Source: Larkinella punicea (GTDB taxonomy: Bacteria > Bacteroidota > Bacteroidia > Cytophagales > Spirosomataceae). From it: DNA of 64,000 nucleotides. Under the pieces are notes generated by a model. The model was not told the DNA's origin. It worked only from the letters and a program-made list of their open reading frames with translations, and did no database searches. Of the stretch, positions 1-7,635 are shown one piece after another; positions within the stretch are counted from its first letter, which is position 1, and each line of letters opens with the position of its first letter. The DNA lies in assembly GCF_003334855.1 (NCBI RefSeq), contig NZ_QOWE01000030.1, forward strand, positions 1 to 64,000, given 5' to 3'. Position numbers and translations under genes: made by a program.

Positions 1-105
1 ATGCATAAATGGATCCGGGTGGCCTTAGCCGTCTTACAATCGGGGAAGCCGTTTGATTCTCGACTAAACCTGCCAACCGAAGAAAATTTGGTTTCAAACT
101 TGTAA
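1..105 (+). CDS. C-terminal end of an unidentified ORF cut by the window edge
   Basis: The frame is open from the first base and ends in TAA at 103-105, giving at most 34 residues inside the window. The visible peptide (RVALAVLQSGKPFD near its start) resembles the last helix of IS110-type transposases, which often end in a similar '...LAVLxxGKPFD' tail, but this is memory of a pattern on a very short stretch. The first codon happens to be ATG, yet the gene most likely begins left of the window. A large palindrome follows 25 bp downstream. It may instead be a non-coding open frame. Confidence 0.3.
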   Translation: MHKWIRVALAVLQSGKPFDSRLNLPTEENLVSNL

Positions 106-129
106 AATTTGACAGTTCATAGGTACGAC

Positions 130-252
130 ATGTTTGTAGCAAAACGAATCACCCGATTCCTCCCGCGTGCCTTTGGGTACGCAACAAGTGCAGCAGATTG
201 CGTACCCAAAGGCACGCGGGAGGAATCGGGTGATTCGTTTTGCTACAAACAT
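130..252. repeat. 55-bp perfect inverted repeat, palindrome family 1, copy 1
   Basis: Arms 130-184 and 198-252 are exact reverse complements with a 13-nt loop, containing the core GTGCCTTTGGGTACGCAA. Outside the right arm lies a one-sided tail, GTCCGCTACGCGGCCAA at 255-271. The same inner core and the same 17-nt tail occur in opposite orientation at 13850-14000, so this is a dispersed family and not a lone terminator. It is REPIN- or MITE-like in form; no encoded protein is seen. Confidence 0.9.
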
Positions 253-345
253 CAGTCCGCTACGCGGCCAATAATCCCATAGTTCGCGTTAAAATTAGAG
301 GTATTACAAAAAATAAAATTGTGTGGTAGTCAAAATGATCAATTT

Positions 346-1056
346 ATGGCGGACGAAATAATAAAAATAAGAGAATTGCTTAATATCGTCGAAAAATCAA
401 TGCTGGCAGACAATGCTACTAGTATTAAAGTAGCATTCGATATCTTTGAACTTCCACAAATTACCAAAGACATAGTTGATTTCTTACAGCCATTAATATC
501 GCCTTACGAAATGGATATTTATTGGTTTATGTTTAGACATTCAATTTTAGAAACGGGCGACACTTTATTGAGAGTTAGCAATGGAAAATTGGCAAAAGGT
601 ATTGGTACAAAATTCAAAAATATTGAAAAACAAAATTTTCGTTTTGGAGAGAAAACAGTAACCGAAAACTTAAGGTTTTTAGAAAATTTAGGTATAATAA
701 AAAAAGTTGGCGATACAAATAGAGATGGAACCCTTTACAAAATTTTTCTGCCGGAAGAAATTGAGATCTGTAAGGAAAAGATGCAAAAACACCATCTTGA
801 GCATTTGCCAACTGTAGACCCACGCAAAGAACAAGACTATTATAATATTAAAGAAAACCGTTTAAAAGTCTTTGAACGTGACATGTTTATCTGCTATAAA
901 TATAACAAACAATTGACACGTTTTAATGCAACACTTGACCACATACAACCCATCAGCGAAGGGGGCAACAATTCTTACGATAACCTTGCAACCTGCTGCT
1001 TTCAATGCAATACAACTAGACGTGCAACACCAATTTTAGATTTTATAGGCCGATAA
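346..1056 (+). CDS. HNH endonuclease with N-terminal winged-helix-like region
   Basis: This is a protein of about 236 residues. The C-terminal 60 residues read as an HNH nuclease: LDHIQPISEGGNNSYDNL supplies the catalytic Asp-His and Asn, and CCFQCN the second zinc knuckle. The first knuckle is degenerate: where CxxC is usual the sequence is ICYKYN, so one cysteine is replaced by Tyr. The middle (LAKGIGTKFKN... VTENLRFLENLGIIKKVG) looks like a winged helix. ATG 346 is preferred over TTG 319 because the extra nine residues are unremarkable. The gene is visibly AT-rich beside its neighbours and follows a palindromic repeat, suggesting acquisition. It could be a mobile-element or restriction-type nuclease; its target is unknown. 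Confidence 0.75.
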   Translation: MADEIIKIRELLNIVEKSMLADNATSIKVAFDIFELPQITKDIVDFLQPLISPYEMDIYWFMFRHSILETGDTLLRVSNGKLAKGIGTKFKNIEKQNFRFGEKTVTENLRFLENLGIIKKVGDTNRDGTLYKIFLPEEIEICKEKMQKHHLEHLPTVDPRKEQDYYNIKENRLKVFERDMFICYKYNKQLTRFNATLDHIQPISEGGNNSYDNLATCCFQCNTTRRATPILDFIGR

Positions 1057-1223
1057 CAAGTAGGCACCTCATATTGCATAGTACAACCTAATGAAATAAA
1101 TCTTTTCTCTTTATCATTACAGAATTGATGAGCGATATTTTACCTTTATGAAGGTTTTGGATGGCTATTTTATAGAATTTATATAAAATAAAGGTTAGTA
1201 CCTCCAACAATCAAATTCAAACA

Positions 1224-1613
1224 ATGAAAACCAGAACTGCCCATTTTAATCCTTCGGATTTCGAACCCGTACGAACGGTGGCGCTCCGGTTTCCGGGAAC
1301 CGAAGAAAGCGTCTCGCACGAAAATACGCCCTCCATCAAAGTGCGGGGCAAACTGATGTGCCGGTTGCACGAATCCGGCGAATTTATCCCCATCCGGCTC
1401 GATTTTGCCATCCGGGATGCCTACCTCGACAGCCATCCCGAGATTTTTCATTTACCGGATCACTTCAAAGGCTACCCTTATGTCTGCATGTGGATTCATC
1501 CGTACGACTGGAAATTGCTGGCTGAAATCCTGGAACTCAGTTGGCGGGGGCTGGCCACCAAAAAACAACTTTTGGAATGGGAAGCCCGAACGGGTTCAGA
1601 TGAACCCCACTGA
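1224..1613 (+). CDS. MmcQ/YjbR family DNA-binding-fold protein
   Basis: This 129-residue protein has the length and layout of the MmcQ/YjbR (CyaY-like fold) family: an early LRFPGTEESVSHENTPSIKV segment, a central HPEIFHLPDHFKGYPYVCM, and the usual end LATKKQLLEWEA. Members are small cytosolic proteins of largely unproven function, structurally like double-wing DNA-binding domains. It is followed after 23 bp by the nitrilase-family gene on the same strand, so the two are probably cotranscribed. Base use is typical of the host, unlike the AT-rich gene before it. Confidence 0.8.
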   Translation: MKTRTAHFNPSDFEPVRTVALRFPGTEESVSHENTPSIKVRGKLMCRLHESGEFIPIRLDFAIRDAYLDSHPEIFHLPDHFKGYPYVCMWIHPYDWKLLAEILELSWRGLATKKQLLEWEARTGSDEPH

Positions 1614-1636
1614 ATTGTCTAAAAACCAGTTCTGCC

Positions 1637-2347
1637 ATGAAAATCGGTGTAGCCCAGCCCCACCCCGTTAAAGGTGACATTCCGCGCAACATTGCCAACC
1701 ACCTAAGGCTCATTGACCTCGCCGTTTCCGACGGTGCCGACCTCCTCATTTTCCCGGAATTATCCCTGACCGGCTACGAACCGGAACTGGCCGATGCCTT
1801 GGCCACGACTCCGAATGATAGCCGGTTCGATGTGTTTCAGACCCAAAGTGATGCCCACCGGATTACGATTGGCGTTGGCGTCCCGATCCGAAGCGAGAAG
1901 GGCATCTGGATCAGTTTGCTCATTTTCCAACCGAATCAGCCCCGGCATCTGTATTCAAAAACGTACTTACACGCGGATGAAGAACCGTTTTTTGTCAGCG
2001 GCCAGAGTACCCTTCGTTTTCTGGGCGAAAAAGCCAACGTAGCCCTCGCCATTTGCTACGAATTGTCGGTTCCGGAACATTCGGAAAATGCCTTTCAAAA
2101 TGGCGCAGCAGTCTACCTGGCCAGCGTAGCGAAATCAGCCCCTGGTATGGAAAAAGCCAGCAAAATGCTGTCTGCGATAGCCCAAACCTACGCCATGACG
2201 GTTTTGGTTTCCAACTGCGTGGGACCTTGTGATAATTTTGAAAGTGCCGGAGGTTCAGCCATCTGGAACACCAAAGGCGAGTTAATCAGACAACTTAATG
2301 ACGTTGATGAGGGGATTCTGATCCTCGATCTGGAGACCGGGTTATGA
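1637..2347 (+). CDS. Carbon-nitrogen hydrolase (nitrilase superfamily amidase)
   Basis: This 236-residue protein hydrolyses a C-N bond in an unknown small substrate, probably an amide or N-carbamoyl compound. The superfamily triad is visible: Glu41 in FPELSLTGYEP, Lys108 in LYSKTYLHADE, and Cys140 in LAICYELS. After the catalytic Cys the usual 'ASVAKSAPGMEKA' and 'NCVGPCDNFESAGGSA' segments follow. It lies 23 bp after the YjbR-like gene and runs tail to tail with the App1-like gene on the other strand. No signal peptide is seen, so it acts in the cytosol. Substrate cannot be deduced from context. Confidence 0.88.
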   Translation: MKIGVAQPHPVKGDIPRNIANHLRLIDLAVSDGADLLIFPELSLTGYEPELADALATTPNDSRFDVFQTQSDAHRITIGVGVPIRSEKGIWISLLIFQPNQPRHLYSKTYLHADEEPFFVSGQSTLRFLGEKANVALAICYELSVPEHSENAFQNGAAVYLASVAKSAPGMEKASKMLSAIAQTYAMTVLVSNCVGPCDNFESAGGSAIWNTKGELIRQLNDVDEGILILDLETGL

Positions 2348-2370
2348 CGCCGGACACAGCCGCTAAAGTT

Positions 2371-3420
2371 CTATTTTTTTATCTTTTCACTCGCTACCAA
2401 CCCAGCGGTTTCCGAATGCCGGATGGCTTCAGAACTGTGATTAAAATAACAGCACAGCACCCCGGCAGCGACAATCTGATCGACAAATTCCTGGGTTCGA
2501 ACGCCATTCTGCTTGTGAACCCGGCGCAGATACACACACCGGATTTGATGCGGAAAATGGGAGACCAATGAACTGTAGATGTTGGGATCTTCCTGCGTAT
2601 CGTCGCCCAGCAGCACAAATTTCATTTCCGGAAACGCTTCCAGAATCCGGACAATCCGGGCAAATTTGGTAACGTGTTTATTCTGACCGGTTTTCCAGAC
2701 TTCGCGAAACCGCTTGATCTGGCTCAGGAGATAAATCCCGTTGGGCATGTCATTCTTTTCGCAGAACGTCAGAATGTAGTCGTACAGATTCCATTCGCTG
2801 CTCGACACGTAAAAAAACGGGTTCGTCGCATTGCCGTCCGTTCCGGCGCGCGCCAGCAGTTGATAATGCGTCACCACATTTTCAAACGGATCACGGCTGT
2901 GGGCATTTTGGGTGAGCAGAACGTGCAACCGCTTGCGAAGGTTGGACGAGTGCGAAATCAGAAACGTATCGTCGATGTCGGAAACAATGCCAAACTGCGT
3001 CGAATGCGGCCGGTAGACTTCGCCCTGACCCGTTGCAACCGGATCGTCCGGCCCGAGGTTGGCCGTAATCAAATCGACTTTCACCGGATGCCAGCCGGGC
3101 GTAAAGGGTTCGTCGGGCGTCCATTCCAACCGAAAAAAACCGTCCTTTTCGGTAACAAACCGCACATCTTCCGCAATTCCACTGACTTTGACGGTCACGC
3201 CCGAAACCGGGCGCATCATGAAAAGCCGCAGCAACGCAAAGGTGTTGATCCAGAAATTCTGCCGGTATTTCTGGCGGGGCATCGGGCTCACCCGCAACAC
3301 ATGACCAAACACCACGACCTTCTGCTGGTGGACATAGCCCCGGTACACTTTCACCACGGGCTTGTCCGTAATTCGGAGCCACGTTAAGATTTTATCTTTT
3401 ATTCCGCCACTTGCCTTCAT
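2371..3420 (-). CDS. App1-type phosphatidate phosphatase
   Basis: The 349-residue protein carries the catalytic domain of the App1 family (DUF2183), known from yeast phosphatidate phosphatase APP1. The HAD-like signature D148-I-D-D-T152 is clear in IVSDIDDTFLIS, followed by a YVSSSEWNLYDYI stretch and the later LLGDDTQEDPNIY acidic motif. The N-terminal third (YRGYVHQQKVVVFGHVLR) is the usual beta-rich App1 N-region. The family dephosphorylates phosphatidic acid to diacylglycerol. A diacylglycerol-kinase-like gene stands divergently 178 bp away and would catalyse the reverse step, which supports a lipid role. Bacterial members are mostly uncharacterised. Confidence 0.85.
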   Translation of the reverse strand: MKASGGIKDKILTWLRITDKPVVKVYRGYVHQQKVVVFGHVLRVSPMPRQKYRQNFWINTFALLRLFMMRPVSGVTVKVSGIAEDVRFVTEKDGFFRLEWTPDEPFTPGWHPVKVDLITANLGPDDPVATGQGEVYRPHSTQFGIVSDIDDTFLISHSSNLRKRLHVLLTQNAHSRDPFENVVTHYQLLARAGTDGNATNPFFYVSSSEWNLYDYILTFCEKNDMPNGIYLLSQIKRFREVWKTGQNKHVTKFARIVRILEAFPEMKFVLLGDDTQEDPNIYSSLVSHFPHQIRCVYLRRVHKQNGVRTQEFVDQIVAAGVLCCYFNHSSEAIRHSETAGLVASEKIKK

Positions 3421-3455
3421 TCTTTGTTTATTACAAATAGTTAATCAATCTGGTG

Positions 3456-3568
3456 TTCTGTTTCCTTGTTTCATTATTCGCTATTCAATATTCATTATTC
3501 GATATTAAGAACTCAGGAACAATGAATAACGAATATTGAACACTGAATATCGAAACAAGGAAACAGAA
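3456..3568. repeat. Mirrored intergenic repeat between divergent lipid genes
   Basis: The outer arms TTCTGTTTCCTTGTTTC (3456-3472) and its exact reverse complement (3552-3568) enclose imperfectly mirrored phrases built from ATTCAATATTCATTATTC. It sits in the only intergenic space between the App1-like and diacylglycerol-kinase genes, so any promoters for both lie in or beside it. A similar AT phrase recurs at 13726-13742 and 14098-14117. Confidence 0.8.
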
Positions 3569-3598
3569 CCCTCAATCCCTGCAAACTAACTCAGGAAC

Positions 3599-4495
3599 AT
3601 GCCGGAAGCTAAAAAGTTAAAATTTCTGTTCGCCATCAACCCGATTTCCGGCGGACAGGACAAATCGACCTGGGAATCAGGCATTCTTTCTTTTTTCGAA
3701 AAACAACCGCATTCGGCTAACCTGTTCATCCTGGATGGTAAAAACGACGACAAGGAACTCCCAAAACTCATCGAATCCTACCAACCCGACCGATTGGTGG
3801 CCGTGGGTGGCGATGGCACCATCAAATTCGTGGCCGAACACGCCCTGACGGCCAATCTGCCGATGGGCATTCTGCCAGCGGGCTCGGCCAACGGTATGGC
3901 CAAAGAGCTGGGCATTCCGTCGACGCTGGAGGAAAGCCTGGAGGTGGTGGTCAACGGGGTCGAAAAACCGATCGATCTCATTGGCATCAACGGCACCGAA
4001 CACTGCCTGCACCTGAGCGACATCGGGATGAACGCCCAACTCGTGAAGTATTTCGAAGAAGGCAAGATGCGGGGTAAACTCGGCTACGCGCGGGGCGTAT
4101 TGCGGGTGTTGATGCGGAGACGGCTGCTGCGCATCCAGGTCAACACGGGCAACGAAGTGGTACACCGGGCGGCATTCATGGTGGTGCTGGCCAACGCCCG
4201 CATGTACGGCACGGGGGCGGTGATTAACCCCGACGGCGACGTGGCCGACGGCAAATTCGAGGTGGTGGTGATCCGTAAACTGTCGTTGCTGGCCATTTTC
4301 CGGATGTTCATTCACTTCCGGCCGTTCGATCCAAAACACATCGAAATCTTCCCGGCCACCTCCGTTCACATCATCACCAAACGAAAAGCCTACTTCCAGA
4401 TCGACGGCGAATACCGGGGCCGCATCCGGGAAATCACCGCCGAGATTGCGCCGGGCCTGTTGCGGGTGCTTTTGCCGGAAAATACGTCGGTTTAG
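3599..4495 (+). CDS. Diacylglycerol/lipid kinase family protein (YegS/BmrU-like)
   Basis: This 298-residue cytosolic protein has the DAGK catalytic domain. The nucleotide-binding GGDGT motif is at residues 70-74 (LVAVGGDGTIKFVAEH), preceded by NPISGG at 14-19. It is followed by MGILPAGSANGMAKELG, the second glycine-rich family motif, and by a C-terminal beta domain ending AYFQIDGEYRG. The family transfers phosphate from ATP to diacylglycerol, sphingoid or related lipids. Its divergent neighbour is a phosphatidate phosphatase homologue. It ends before a palindrome at 4516-4590. The exact lipid is not predictable. Confidence 0.9.
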   Translation: MPEAKKLKFLFAINPISGGQDKSTWESGILSFFEKQPHSANLFILDGKNDDKELPKLIESYQPDRLVAVGGDGTIKFVAEHALTANLPMGILPAGSANGMAKELGIPSTLEESLEVVVNGVEKPIDLIGINGTEHCLHLSDIGMNAQLVKYFEEGKMRGKLGYARGVLRVLMRRRLLRIQVNTGNEVVHRAAFMVVLANARMYGTGAVINPDGDVADGKFEVVVIRKLSLLAIFRMFIHFRPFDPKHIEIFPATSVHIITKRKAYFQIDGEYRGRIREITAEIAPGLLRVLLPENTSV

Positions 4496-4515
4496 CCTTC
4501 TAGAACTTTCCCTTT

Positions 4516-4590
4516 TTGCCCCGTTCCCCTAAAGGGGACTTGAACGCAGATCCTCCGGATTCTAAAGTCCTCTTTAGGGGAACGGGGCAA
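4516..4590. repeat. CCCCTAAAGGGG palindrome family, copy A
   Basis: Arms 4516-4540 and 4566-4590 pair over 25 bp with one G:U-compatible mismatch and contain CCCCTAAAGGGGACT. The loop reads TGAACGCAGATCCTCCGGAT. A second member with a matching loop pattern is at 50798-50876. Placed 20 bp after the lipid kinase stop it could also end transcription, though no clear T-tract follows. Confidence 0.85.
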
Positions 4591-4728
4591 TTTGTCACTG
4601 TGACAGAATGATCAGACATAAGTCTCACTTTCTTCGTTTCAAACACCCCCGGGTTCCCGATTTCCACCCGTTATTCATCCAAAACCACCAGTTGTTAAAT
4701 CAGGGTAGCCTGCCCGCCCCTTCTGCCC

Positions 4729-4736
4729 TACTTTTG
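4729..4736 (+). promoter_or_regulatory. Bacteroidota -7 promoter element (TACTTTTG)
   Basis: TACTTTTG fits TAnnTTTG exactly and lies 30 bp before ATG 4767, favouring that ATG over the in-frame ATG at 4608. No matching -33 TTTG is seen at the right distance, so only half of the promoter is supported. Confidence 0.5.
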
Positions 4737-4766
4737 AGCCATCGTTCAACGCAAAACAACGCAACA

Positions 4767-5129
4767 ATGGCTAATGTAAAAACCGTGATCGATGAATGGG
4801 CGGTTAAAGACCTCGAAGACGGTTCGTCGCTGAAAATTGCAGTTCTCGGTTGTACGGAACTGGGCAACGAGTCACGACCCGGCATTCAGGTCATCTATAT
4901 GGGAACCATCATCAACTACGAACCCCTGTTTGTGGAACGACTGGCGTATCAGGCGCACAAAGCGGGGGTCGATGAGTACCTGCTGGAAAGCTACTCCTGG
5001 ATGGTCCACGACGATCAATACATCAAAAATTCGCTGGTGCTGGGTTTTCCGCTGAAAGCCAAAGTGGAAGTCAAAACCCGCTCCTCAAAACCCATTATCA
5101 AAGAATACGACCTGCCGTTTGAAGTTTAG
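4767..5129 (+). CDS. Hypothetical protein, 120 residues
   Basis: I do not recognise the family. The frame extends back to an ATG at 4608, but a TAnnTTTG element at 4729 and the low-quality extra N-terminus favour ATG 4767, giving MANVKTVIDEWAVKDLEDGS at the start. The protein is soluble, without signal peptide or membrane segment, mixed alpha/beta with many charged residues, and ends KPIIKEYDLPFEV. Codon use is typical of the host. It stands alone between a palindrome and a bidirectional terminator. Confidence 0.75.
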   Translation: MANVKTVIDEWAVKDLEDGSSLKIAVLGCTELGNESRPGIQVIYMGTIINYEPLFVERLAYQAHKAGVDEYLLESYSWMVHDDQYIKNSLVLGFPLKAKVEVKTRSSKPIIKEYDLPFEV

Positions 5130-5132
5130 AAT

Positions 5133-5244
5133 TAGACAAGAGAAGTAAGATAAGAGACAAGAGAAGTAAGACAAGAGATGGGAGACATGAGAGTAAAGAC
5201 TTTTTCAGTAGTCTCTTGTCTCACGTCTATCTTCTCTACTCTTG
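5133..5244. repeat. Mirrored simple-sequence repeat (AGACAAGAG phrases)
   Basis: The left half is a purine-rich run of imperfect AGACAAGAGAAGTAAG phrases; the right half carries the pyrimidine-rich complements (GTCTCTTGTCTC, TCTTCTCTACTCTTG). Together they could fold into a long imperfect hairpin. It follows the hypothetical gene and precedes a clean terminator. Confidence 0.7.
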
Positions 5245-5284
5245 AAAAACATTGAAACCATATCCACACCATCGTAAAAAACAA

Positions 5285-5318
5285 ACCCGGTTGATCAGCG
5301 TTTGCCGATCAACCGGGT
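5285..5318. terminator. Bidirectional intrinsic terminator
   Basis: A 12-bp perfect stem ACCCGGTTGATC / GATCAACCGGGT with a 10-nt loop is followed by TCTTTTG on the plus strand. On the minus strand it is followed by a tract equivalent to TTGTTTTTT. It lies between the converging genes at 4767-5129 and 5353-5802 and probably serves both. Confidence 0.85.
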
Positions 5319-5352
5319 CTTTTGTTACCGTACACATCGTAGCGCCCCTCTA

Positions 5353-5802
5353 TTATTTTGCCCCCACGATCAGTTCGTGCCTGTCCTCGGCGGTTTGCTG
5401 AGTAAACGGCATTTTGCGAAAGCTAACCTGGCTCATCGCGTCTTTCTCATATACCGCCAGGCAGGACGGTTCAAACTTTTTATCAAAATGGGGCCGCTTC
5501 GGAAAAACCTGCGTGGGCGCGGGCCGGCTTTCCGGAAAGAAATAGACTTTGGTCGTTCCGTATTTGGTGTACAGCATAAAATCACCGTATTGTCGCATTT
5601 CCTCCCAGAGCGTGTCCTTCACCGTCACTGCATAAATCCGAACGATGGGGCCGGTATTGTTCTCATTCCGGTACATCGCCACTTCCCGGTAGGTTCCTTT
5701 CAAGTCATTGATCCCGGGTTCTGAGCCCGCATCATAGACCATGTAGGCCACCAGCAAAGCCACGAGTCCGAACAGGATGTATTTCCCTTTTTTACCAACC
5801 AT
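5353..5802 (-). CDS. Hypothetical single-span membrane protein
   Basis: This 149-residue protein has one N-terminal membrane segment (ILFGLVALLVAYMVY after MVGKKGKY). A soluble domain of unknown family follows (RNENNTGPIVRIYAVTV, ESRPAPTQVFPKRPHFD). The positive N-terminus suggests an inside-N anchor with the domain in the periplasm. Its start is 2 bp after the stop of the SGNH hydrolase gene, so it is almost certainly the last gene of that operon, ending at the terminator at 5285-5318. Confidence 0.75.
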   Translation of the reverse strand: MVGKKGKYILFGLVALLVAYMVYDAGSEPGINDLKGTYREVAMYRNENNTGPIVRIYAVTVKDTLWEEMRQYGDFMLYTKYGTTKVYFFPESRPAPTQVFPKRPHFDKKFEPSCLAVYEKDAMSQVSFRKMPFTQQTAEDRHELIVGAK

Positions 5803-5804
5803 TT

Positions 5805-6479
5805 TTATTTCGCACTCACCATCAGTTTGTACATTTCGTCGGCCACCAACTGATTTCCGGTATCGTTCAAATGAACGCGGTCGGTGGTCAGAATGCCTTT
5901 CTCCGCATTGGTGGGGTTGTTTTTCAGGTTATACGCCAGAAAAGCCTTCCGCAGATCGCAGAGAGGCAGATTATGACGGGCGGCCAGTTCGCGAATCAGC
6001 GTCGAATAGTGCTGCAAATCCCCATCCTGATCATTGGAGAAATCGGTTTTTTCGCCAATGACCGCGGGTGTGCAAAGAATAACCTTGCTGCCAGCCGCCT
6101 GTAGTTTTTTAATTACCGCATCGTAAAACTTCACGAACTTGTCGGGGTCGGTGCCGGTGCCGTAGGTGCGTTTATGCCAGACGTCATTCACACCCACATA
6201 CACAAACGTAACCGTCGGCTGTTTGGCCAACACGTCCTCATCCATGCGCAGAAACAGGTCGTAAATTTTGTTTCCGCCAATACCAGCGCCAACCAGTTCA
6301 TACTCATTCGACAGGTTCTGTTTCTTCAGCATGTCGCCAATGCGGGTGATGTAACCGCCGGGCTTCACACCCGCCTGCGTAATGGAATCACCAAAAAAAA
6401 CAACGCGAACCGGTTTCGACGGGGTTAGAGCCAGCCACATGAAGGTGAGCAGGAGAATAGGGAATGTACGCATGATCAA
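5805..6479 (-). CDS. SGNH/GDSL-family hydrolase, secreted
   Basis: The 224-residue protein starts with a Sec-type signal (MIMRTFPILLLTFMWLAL). The family blocks follow: FFGDSITQAG (block I, nucleophile Ser), GAGIGGNK (block II Gly), VGVNDVWH (block III Asn) and DRVHLN (block V Asp-x-x-His). Such enzymes are esterases or deacylases on sugars, lipids or peptidoglycan. ATG 6473 two codons later is an equally good start. It is 32 bp after the D-threonine-aldolase-like gene and abuts the next gene, placing it in the same transcript. Substrate unknown. Confidence 0.88.
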   Translation of the reverse strand: MIMRTFPILLLTFMWLALTPSKPVRVVFFGDSITQAGVKPGGYITRIGDMLKKQNLSNEYELVGAGIGGNKIYDLFLRMDEDVLAKQPTVTFVYVGVNDVWHKRTYGTGTDPDKFVKFYDAVIKKLQAAGSKVILCTPAVIGEKTDFSNDQDGDLQHYSTLIRELAARHNLPLCDLRKAFLAYNLKNNPTNAEKGILTTDRVHLNDTGNQLVADEMYKLMVSAK

Positions 6480-6511
6480 TTTGTGTCAGGTTAGGGAGTT
6501 GGTTACAGAGG

Positions 6512-7621
6512 TTAATACGTAATCCGGCGTTTGCGGGCTTCAATGGCCCAGCGACCGGTGGTTTCGCCATTCAGAATTACCTGGGCTTCGTCGTGCAGCG
6601 CCACCGTGGGGCAAATGTGATACGGCACCCCGTACAATACATCGCCAACCTGAAGGTCATCCCAGTTTTCAACCTGCAAAACCAGGTGTTCTTCACTTTG
6701 TCCGGTGATTTCGTAGCCCGTCAGGTTCAGAAACTTCACCCGTTTCGCCAACGGATTTTCGGCCGCGACGGCTTTGTGTCCCAAATCGGTGGTCACAATG
6801 CCGGGTGCCGGTTTTGACACCACGCGGGTGAGTAGCAGGGCGGCCCACTGAAAATGCTGTTCGGTCAGTAAATCGCCGTAGCCCCAATCCCACAACAGGC
6901 AGGTTCCGGGGCTGCACCAGACGTTCGGGCGGTGGGCATGGTTGGAGAAAGTCGGCGTTCCTCCCACGATCATCACCGGGCGCGGTTGCCCTTCCTCCTC
7001 CAGCTTGTCGGCCAGCAATTCCAGCGGTTTGATGGCCGCATCGGCATGAATCTGACGGATCGCTACGTCAGCATCCCGAATGTGACCATCGTAGCCATGA
7101 AAACCGCGCAAATCCAGCCGGTCATCGGCTTTCAACTGCCGGTACAAAGCTTCCAGTTCGTCATCGACGACGTGCCCCGTCCGGTTCATGCCGAGGTTCA
7201 CGTCGATATAAATCACGGGTTTGTGAACGGTTTTCTCAAACTCCCGCGCCAGTTCCTCCGCCGACGCCAGGTTGTCGACCAGCGACGCCCATTCGACCCA
7301 GTTATAGGCCTGCACCAGTTCGCAAAACCGGTGGAGTTTCGGACCGGTCAGTTGGTAAGAAATCAGGACGTGCCGCGCGCCGGTATCAGCCAGCATTTCG
7401 GCTTCGGCGATGGTCGCACATTTGAATTTGGTAATGCCCGCTTCGACCTGCATTTTGGCAACTTCCGCCATTTTATGCGTTTTGACGTGCGGAATCAGCT
7501 TATCGGCATCGCCATCCACCATCTCCAGCATGGTCTTGATGTTGTCGGCAATGCGTTCGGGATAGACCAACAGGGCCGGAGAATCGATCAACTGAACGTT
7601 GTGAACCAGGTATTCATCCAT
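6512..7621 (-). CDS. D-threonine aldolase-like PLP enzyme (fold type III)
   Basis: This 369-residue protein matches the D-threonine aldolase/D-serine dehydratase family (alanine-racemase N-domain plus metal-binding C-domain). PHVKTHK at 44-50 holds the likely PLP lysine (Lys47). VDVNLGMNRTG and GGTPTF are PLP-phosphate and ring contacts. H335-x-C337 in PYHICPTVALH is the usual divalent-metal site. Known members cleave D-threonine or dehydrate D-serine or 3-hydroxyaspartate. The surrounding minus-strand genes (symporter, RidA-like protein) fit catabolism of a D-hydroxyamino acid, with RidA removing the enamine/imine product. The exact substrate is inferred only. Confidence 0.88.
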   Translation of the reverse strand: MDEYLVHNVQLIDSPALLVYPERIADNIKTMLEMVDGDADKLIPHVKTHKMAEVAKMQVEAGITKFKCATIAEAEMLADTGARHVLISYQLTGPKLHRFCELVQAYNWVEWASLVDNLASAEELAREFEKTVHKPVIYIDVNLGMNRTGHVVDDELEALYRQLKADDRLDLRGFHGYDGHIRDADVAIRQIHADAAIKPLELLADKLEEEGQPRPVMIVGGTPTFSNHAHRPNVWCSPGTCLLWDWGYGDLLTEQHFQWAALLLTRVVSKPAPGIVTTDLGHKAVAAENPLAKRVKFLNLTGYEITGQSEEHLVLQVENWDDLQVGDVLYGVPYHICPTVALHDEAQVILNGETTGRWAIEARKRRITY

Positions 7622-7635
7622 GTAGTAAAAGCTCT

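Noticed and set aside
2344-2571. 75-codon frame overlapping the amidase stop with ATGA
   Set aside because: Although it overlaps as a coupled gene would, it lies antisense to the conserved C-terminus of the App1-type protein.
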